From assembly GCA_934365155.1 (NCBI GenBank), contig CAKRMZ010000023.1, positions 1 to 24,518 on the forward strand: a stretch of 24,518 nucleotides of DNA. Reading direction: 5' to 3'. Below are positions 22,391 to 24,518 of this stretch, piece by piece. The notes beneath the pieces are model-generated. The model did no database searches and was not told the DNA's origin. It worked only from the letters and a program-made list of their open reading frames with translations. A program made the translations under genes and the position numbers. Within the stretch, counting starts at the first letter, position 1. The number at the start of each line of letters is the position of its first letter. The stretch is from an uncultured Eubacteriales bacterium. Its GTDB lineage: Bacteria; Bacillota; Clostridia; Oscillospirales; CAG-272.

Positions 22391-24436
22391 ATGTCCGATC
22401 GTTGGAATGATAAATCAAAGAAAAATACGATTATAGTAATGATTATGATGGTGCTTACCTCACTGGTTTATTTCGGAATATTTGTATGGATGTGCAGTGT
22501 TTCGCAGGGCCGCGGTACTATACGGGAAAATGCGGTATGGATCGGGACTTTTTATGTGCTGACGGAGGCTCTGATTGCAATCCTTTTTGTATGGATGGGC
22601 CGAAAACGTTATATGCACTTCGGTTCCGAATCGAATCTTCTGCCGAGCAATATTACGCTGGATTTTATTGCCAAGCTGTATATGCCGGTTGTGATTTGTG
22701 ATAACTCCGGAAAGATCGTCTGGTATAATAAGGCGGCGGCACGTGCGGTGAATTCCCGTGAAGTGCTTTACGGAAGCTATGTGGATGCTTTCTGCAATGC
22801 GAACATTTCTTCAATTATGGATTGTGACCGCGACGGGGGACTCGATGTCAGTGTCACGGAAAAAATCAGCCTTGAGATGTCCGGCGGAACGAAACGCTTT
22901 TACCGTGTAAAGGGATACCGTTTTTCCGCACAGTCGCAAACATATTGCTTTTTGATTTTTGCGGAGAATACGGAATATATGCAGCTTTCACGCCGGGTGG
23001 CTGATGAAAATACCATCGTTGCCTATGCTATGATCGATAATCTTGAGGAACTGCTGCAGCAAGCGGATGAAGGCTATCGCAATGCCGTGAACGATGTGGA
23101 AGAGATTTTAAAAAGGTGGGCCGTGTCGGTCGGCGGCATCGTAAAGGAATATGAACGACAAAAATATGTTCTGATTTTTGAAAATCGCTATTTGGATCAG
23201 TTGATCGAAAATAAATTTCCGATGTTGGATGATATCCGTGAGGTGCGTGTGGGAGACGCCAATATTCCCGTGACGATATCCATGGGAATTTCCCGCATGA
23301 AAGGAACCCTTGCAGAAAAAGAGAAACATGCAAAAGAATCCATGAATATGGCGTTGCAGCGCGGCGGCGATCAAGTTGTGCTGAAAACACTGGATGGGGT
23401 GGAATTTTACGGCGGACGTACGAAAACCGTGCAGAAGCGAACCAAGGTACGCGCGCGGGTCATTGCCAGCGAGCTTTTAATGCATATTTCAAGAAGCCAT
23501 AATGTATTGGTAATGGGACACCGCATGGCTGATTTTGATTCCTTTGGAGCCTGTGTCGGGATTATCCGTTTGGCAAAGTTTTGCGGAGTTCCGGTGAATG
23601 CCGTAGTCGATGTCAATGATTCCAATATTGCACCGGCTCTCGAGAAACTTGCGGGCAAGGCAGATTATGACGGGATTTTTATTGACAGTCAGCATGCGCT
23701 TGATATGATCCGTTCCGATACTTTGCTGATTATTGTGGACGTTAACAATTGTCAGCTATTTGAGGCGCCGGATTTGTTTGAGAGTGTGGCCAATGTGGTG
23801 ATTATCGATCATCACCGCAAAACAGCAGAATTTAAGAACACGCCCGTTTTATCCTATATTGAGCCGTCTGCTTCCAGTGCTTGCGAATTAATCAGCGAAT
23901 TGCTCGAGCAGGTTTTGCCGATCGGTTCATTGCCGAAAGATGAAGCGGATTTAATGTTTGCGGGTATTCTTTTGGATACCAAACAATTCTCAAGAAACAC
24001 CGGGGTGCGTACTTTCAGCGCTGCACTGTATTTGCGCAGTGAGGGGGCGAATCCCGTTGACGCACAAACGGTATTCCATACCAGCTTTGAAGACTTTATG
24101 CGTGTTGCAAAGTTTGAATCGAATGTGGTAATTTACCGGGATTCCATTGCCATTGCTCTTTGTGACTCGGACGGGGATCCGGCAGATCGGATCGCCGCAG
24201 CAAAAGCGGCAGATAAACTTCTGACCGTGAGCGGCGTCGGCGCGTCTTTTGCGCTTTGCCGTATCAATAATGTAGTTCATATTTCCGCCCGGTCTCAAAA
24301 CAATATTAATGTTCAGCTGATTCTGGAAAAACTGGACGGCGGAGGACATTTTGACAATGCGGGTGCGCAGTTGAGCGATATATCGATGTCGGAAGCGTTG
24401 ATCTTATTGAAAAAAGCAATTGACGATTATTTATAA
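22391..24436 (+). CDS. gdpP: GdpP cyclic-di-AMP phosphodiesterase
   Basis: A 681-aa membrane-bound enzyme that hydrolyses c-di-AMP to pApA, controlling potassium, turgor and cell-wall stress responses. Two membrane segments (~12-36 and ~47-66) come first, then a PAS-like domain (~90-190, VVICDNSGKIVWYNKAAARAV), a degenerate GGDEF domain (~200-330) without a true GGDEF motif, and the DHH/DHHA1 phosphodiesterase. The last carries GHRMADFDSFGACVG (~376), IDSQ, IIVDVN, IIDHHRK (~470) and a C-terminal GGGH...AG segment, so the metal site is complete. The ATG at 22391 follows GGAGG by five bases. rplI follows after 35 bases. The length agrees with the family's ~650-680. Confidence 0.97.
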   Translation: MSDRWNDKSKKNTIIVMIMMVLTSLVYFGIFVWMCSVSQGRGTIRENAVWIGTFYVLTEALIAILFVWMGRKRYMHFGSESNLLPSNITLDFIAKLYMPVVICDNSGKIVWYNKAAARAVNSREVLYGSYVDAFCNANISSIMDCDRDGGLDVSVTEKISLEMSGGTKRFYRVKGYRFSAQSQTYCFLIFAENTEYMQLSRRVADENTIVAYAMIDNLEELLQQADEGYRNAVNDVEEILKRWAVSVGGIVKEYERQKYVLIFENRYLDQLIENKFPMLDDIREVRVGDANIPVTISMGISRMKGTLAEKEKHAKESMNMALQRGGDQVVLKTLDGVEFYGGRTKTVQKRTKVRARVIASELLMHISRSHNVLVMGHRMADFDSFGACVGIIRLAKFCGVPVNAVVDVNDSNIAPALEKLAGKADYDGIFIDSQHALDMIRSDTLLIIVDVNNCQLFEAPDLFESVANVVIIDHHRKTAEFKNTPVLSYIEPSASSACELISELLEQVLPIGSLPKDEADLMFAGILLDTKQFSRNTGVRTFSAALYLRSEGANPVDAQTVFHTSFEDFMRVAKFESNVVIYRDSIAIALCDSDGDPADRIAAAKAADKLLTVSGVGASFALCRINNVVHISARSQNNINVQLILEKLDGGGHFDNAGAQLSDISMSEALILLKKAIDDYL

Positions 24437-24471
24437 ATTTTTGAAATTCAAATAAAGGAGATTCACGGAAG

Positions 24472-24518
24472 ATGAAGGTTGTATTGTTGGCAGATGTAAA
24501 GGGGAGCGGAAAAAAGGG
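24472..24518 (+). CDS. rplI: 50S ribosomal protein L9, N-terminal fragment cut by the window edge
   Basis: Only the first 15 codons and two bases are present: MKVVLLADVKGSGKK, the typical start of bacterial L9 (MKVILLEDVKGLGKKG). AAAGGAG lies upstream. Its position just after gdpP is the usual Firmicute order, commonly followed by the replicative helicase gene. The gene continues beyond the window. Confidence 0.9.
   Translation, partial: MKVVLLADVKGSGKK

Noticed and set aside
1..24518. CRISPR arrays, insertion sequences, prophage genes
   Set aside because: No regularly spaced repeats, transposase or phage-like reading frames were seen.

Overview
The window looks like chromosomal DNA from an anaerobic, low-to-moderate GC Firmicute, most likely a clostridium of the Ruminococcaceae/Oscillospiraceae type. 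Pointers are a single-chain pyruvate:ferredoxin oxidoreductase, AGGAGG-type ribosome binding sites with several TTG starts, IreB, MecA, a GdpP c-di-AMP phosphodiesterase, ECF vitamin transporters (ThiT), and a DUF5685/J-protein gene pair. No insertion sequence, prophage, CRISPR array or rRNA was seen.

Layout. 1-1400 (minus): a one-TM secreted-face protein followed by a PAP2 phosphatase, ending in a terminator at the left edge. 1500-6094 (plus): serC-serA, a terminator, then pgk-tpiA and a terminator; these four enzymes meet at 3-phosphoglycerate. 6170-9174 (plus): DUF5685 gene and a Cys-tailed J-protein, then mecA and an Sfp-type phosphopantetheinyl transferase, then a terminator. 9303-12519 (minus): an operon-like run of aldo/keto reductase (broken), aldo/keto reductase (intact), ECF S component (intact) and DUF1893 (frameshifted). 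12599-14156 (minus): tRNA-Arg(ACG), ireB, and an unrecognised 308-aa protein. 14228-17832 (minus): nifJ. 18137-19675 (plus): yifB/comM-like AAA ATPase. 19676-20051: a gene-free, AT-rich stretch with a dense cluster of DnaA-box-like 9-mers and a direct repeat, then a terminator. 20052-21141 (minus): thiT under a TPP riboswitch with a terminator expression platform. 21275-24518 (plus): yybS-like DUF2232 gene, gdpP and the first codons of rplI.

How the parts fit. Pgk, TpiA and PFOR belong to glycolysis and pyruvate oxidation, with SerA/SerC drawing serine from 3-phosphoglycerate. ThiT supplies thiamin, whose diphosphate is the cofactor of PFOR. IreB and GdpP are signalling proteins of the cell envelope/stress type, but nothing in the sequence links them directly.

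Main points of interest: (1) the DnaA-box cluster at 19.73-19.91 kb, lying 1.5-5 kb from yybS-gdpP-rplI, genes that sit close to oriC in Bacillus subtilis, which makes it an origin candidate or an origin-proximal DnaA site; (2) three independent lesions in the 9.3-12.5 kb operon, including a DUF1893 gene split at a short (AG)n repeat with a stop/start ATGA overlap; (3) striking palindromes over the ireB and nifJ promoters.
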